A stretch of DNA of 64,000 nucleotides from Macrobrachium rosenbergii (taxonomy: Eukaryota; Arthropoda; Malacostraca; Decapoda; Palaemonidae), in the NCBI RefSeq assembly GCF_040412425.1, contig NC_089749.1:33899070-33963069 (forward strand), read 5' to 3'. Positions within the stretch are counted from its first letter, which is position 1. Every line of letters begins with the position of its first letter. Shown one piece after another: positions 62,110 to 64,000 of the stretch. The position numbers and the translations under genes are program-made. Below the pieces are notes generated by a model. The model was not told the DNA's origin, made no database searches, and saw nothing but the letters and a program-made list of their open reading frames with translations.

Positions 62110-63070
62110 TCTCTTTCGGGTAAGGGATGCTTAGATCAGAGCTTTTCGTTCTGTCGGTCTTCAAGCAAGCAAAAATGATAATGATACACAAAATTATCTA
62201 TGAAATAGAAGTGCTCTAGATTTAGAGACAGAAAAAGAGAATGCGTCCCCGCATCCTACAATACTAGGAATGTTTCCGGTTTAGAATAACTTTTTTTATT
62301 TTTTCCAATTGTCTTGTAGCTAATCCCTTTCTCGGCATTCTAAAAGGTTCGAGCTTTAGTATACTAAATAATTTTGTTCGGATTTCAACATCTGTAGGTC
62401 AGTTGAGCGCAAACCTACGTTGAGATTGAATTGGTTATGTTTTTTAAATACTACAAAAATGATAAGAGAGCTTAAACCAAAAACATTTGATAAGTCAAAA
62501 TGTTTCACATTATGTACAAAGATGGGACATGAAACTGAAATAAGACAAAAATGAAGGGAAAAGGGATATTTAGGGATTGGTGTATGGGAAAACATTACCA
62601 TATCTATAAGAACTGCCAGGCTTTCGTGGAAATTGCTTTAAACCTCAAGATACATTTAGACGTTTACTATCAAGGGATTACTTGCAAAATCACATATTCT
62701 GAAGTAAATGATGGAGAGTCGTATTAGTTTTTTTTTATTTGCTCCAGTTTATTTAGGGAAACTGTTGGTATAATAAGCAAGAGTTTTCCATTGTATCGAG
62801 CCGAGCCTTTCAGTTCTTGTTGCAAAGTTTGGGTTTCAGTTACTGAAAGTTTTTACTGTTTTTATTCACTCCTTGTTTCCTCCACCCCTATATTTTGCTG
62901 CTTTTTTCAGGCAAACGAAAGTGTTTACTTTGCTGAAGTTCTTCTTGGGTAAAAGACTGAATGCACAGTTAGCTTTCCTTCTCGAAATTTTGTCTTTATT
63001 TACAAAAATACTCCTAAACCTAAGTTATCTCTTATTTTGTTATATCAACAACAGTATTTGGTTTGCTATT
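62110..63070. other. unassigned region
   Basis: AT-rich, nothing recognised. Confidence 0.4.
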
Positions 63071-63075
63071 GAATG

Positions 63076-63077
<2 letters not shown>

Positions 63078-63162
<85 letters not shown>
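63078..63162. repeat. (TA)n microsatellite
   Basis: Pure TA; a (TACA)n tract follows at 63205-63231. Confidence 0.95.
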
Positions 63163-63163
<1 letters not shown>

Positions 63164-63354
63164 TATATATATATATAAATATGCGTGCATTATATACATA
63201 CACATATGCATACATACATACATACATACATAAAAAGGGCATCGGTCATAGGATGAAACTGCGTGGTTTGAGATGATTTGAACTTTCGGAAAGAACAGAC
63301 AATGTTACACAGCGAGAAGAGCTCACTGTTCAGTGAATCAGTCGTTTCAGGAGG

Positions 63355-63468
63355 GGGAAGGAGAGGAAACCCTAAAAGGGTTGGATAGATCCTGTGAAGG
63401 AATCTTTGAAAGGAAGAACATTAATAACCGAGGGGCGCGAGAGTGCATGCAAGAGTGCGGTGAATGAC
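63355..63468 (+). pseudogene. possible LINE 3' tail
   Basis: One frame reads GREETLKGLDRSCEGIFERK and then GARECMQECGE. This is similar in layout to the GR.RP...W.D.V...L......AR....DR..W tail of several LINE polymerases. Too short for a firm call. Confidence 0.3.
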
Positions 63469-64000
63469 GCAATATGTGTAGTGGATTGGACAAGCAGATG
63501 ATGAGCCCTTCTAAGAAGGTATATAAAGCTGCTAAGGCTGTAAAAGTTTTCTGAACAAGGGGTTCGTCCACGATTCAGCTGTAAATGGATGAAATGTTGA
63601 AATGATCGTTGTACTGTTTCTTTTTTGGAGCCACTCCTTGTTCGGGGAATCAGCAAAATGTTGAAAATATTATATATAATGTGTATATATATGTGTGTGT
63701 GTGTGTAGATAAACAGCCCAAGTCACTGCCTATAACTATTTAGTCATCTAACTATAGTTGAAGTATACTCATGAAAGTACAAGTCTAAATAGGTTACATT
63801 TTATAAAAGCTAACTAGTCTTGCTAGCACTGTCTTTTAGTCCTTGAACAGGTTTGGGCTGAAAGAAATAAAAAATGCTGTTGCAAGTTGGGCGAAAAACC
63901 TATATTTCAATCCCTTCCAAATGCGATAAAGTTCACATTCCATTTAGCTACATTATCAGCTTTGCCAAACTCATTTTTAGTTAGTTTTATTAATGTTATT

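Overview
The window reads as an animal intergenic or heterochromatin-like stretch made almost entirely of mobile-element remains and microsatellites. Very long (TA)n, (GA)n/(TC)n and (AAT)n tracts, Penelope-like, Ty3/gypsy, P, pogo, mariner and LINE relics, and several dispersed repeats that I remember from shrimp and crayfish sequence point to a decapod crustacean. That assignment is an inference, not proof. I found no convincing intact host gene, no rRNA or functional tRNA gene and no CRISPR array. Most reading frames longer than 60 codons are either broken transposon proteins or low-complexity translations of microsatellites.

Left part (1-14 kb). A large pseudogene on the minus strand runs off the left edge (1-2111). 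It belongs to a CXC-protein family that also occurs inside a TIR element at 18-21.8 kb. Next comes the 5' end of an LTR retroelement on the minus strand (about 2463-6500). Its leader is split by a P-like transposon (2891-4949) that still has 32-bp inverted repeats and a target duplication. A cluster of Penelope-like terminal units (6.5-7.4 kb), a foldback element (7.55-7.81 kb), two dead non-LTR reverse transcriptases (8.6-9.4 and 10.4-13.1 kb), a SINE, and a degenerate TATGGG satellite (13.7-14.1 kb) follow.

Middle (15-42.9 kb). A decayed Ty3/gypsy pol (15.5-17.4 kb) precedes the most interesting object: a 3.8-kb element with long inverted ends (18019-21833). It encodes a protein with N-terminal C2HC-like fingers and a C-terminal CXC cluster, and appears to have lost its middle. 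A 9-kb Ty3/gypsy-type provirus-like element follows (24297-33304), with both LTRs, gag with two zinc knuckles, protease, a deleted RT, RNase H, integrase, and a broken env-like frame with a membrane segment. Two LTR-like arms lie tail to tail around a perfect 28-bp palindrome (34.25-35.85 kb). A minus-strand pol of the same retroelement family (37.6-40.2 kb) retains the RT core that the 9-kb copy lost. A pogo/Tigger-like element with TIRs lies at 40490-42902.

Right part (43-64 kb). Four SINE copies with two different tRNA-like heads share one tail that runs into (TA)n. A small hAT-type MITE (48107-48523) has a perfect 8-bp target duplication. A Penelope GIY-YIG remnant (49.1-49.9 kb), a 3.3-kb extremely A-rich tract bounded by (ATT)n and (AAT)n (50.1-53.5 kb), an inverted duplication around TA repeats (55.0-56.5 kb), and a Tc1/mariner element with TIRs and a mutated catalytic residue (58708-60030) complete it.

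The elements do not form a pathway. What ties them together is nesting (P in LTR, a Penelope-like piece in the provirus, a short repeat in a LINE) and a recurring hammerhead-like motif, TGA..ATG / short stem-loop / GAAA, at eight or more sites. All boundaries and family calls were made by eye; no database search was possible.
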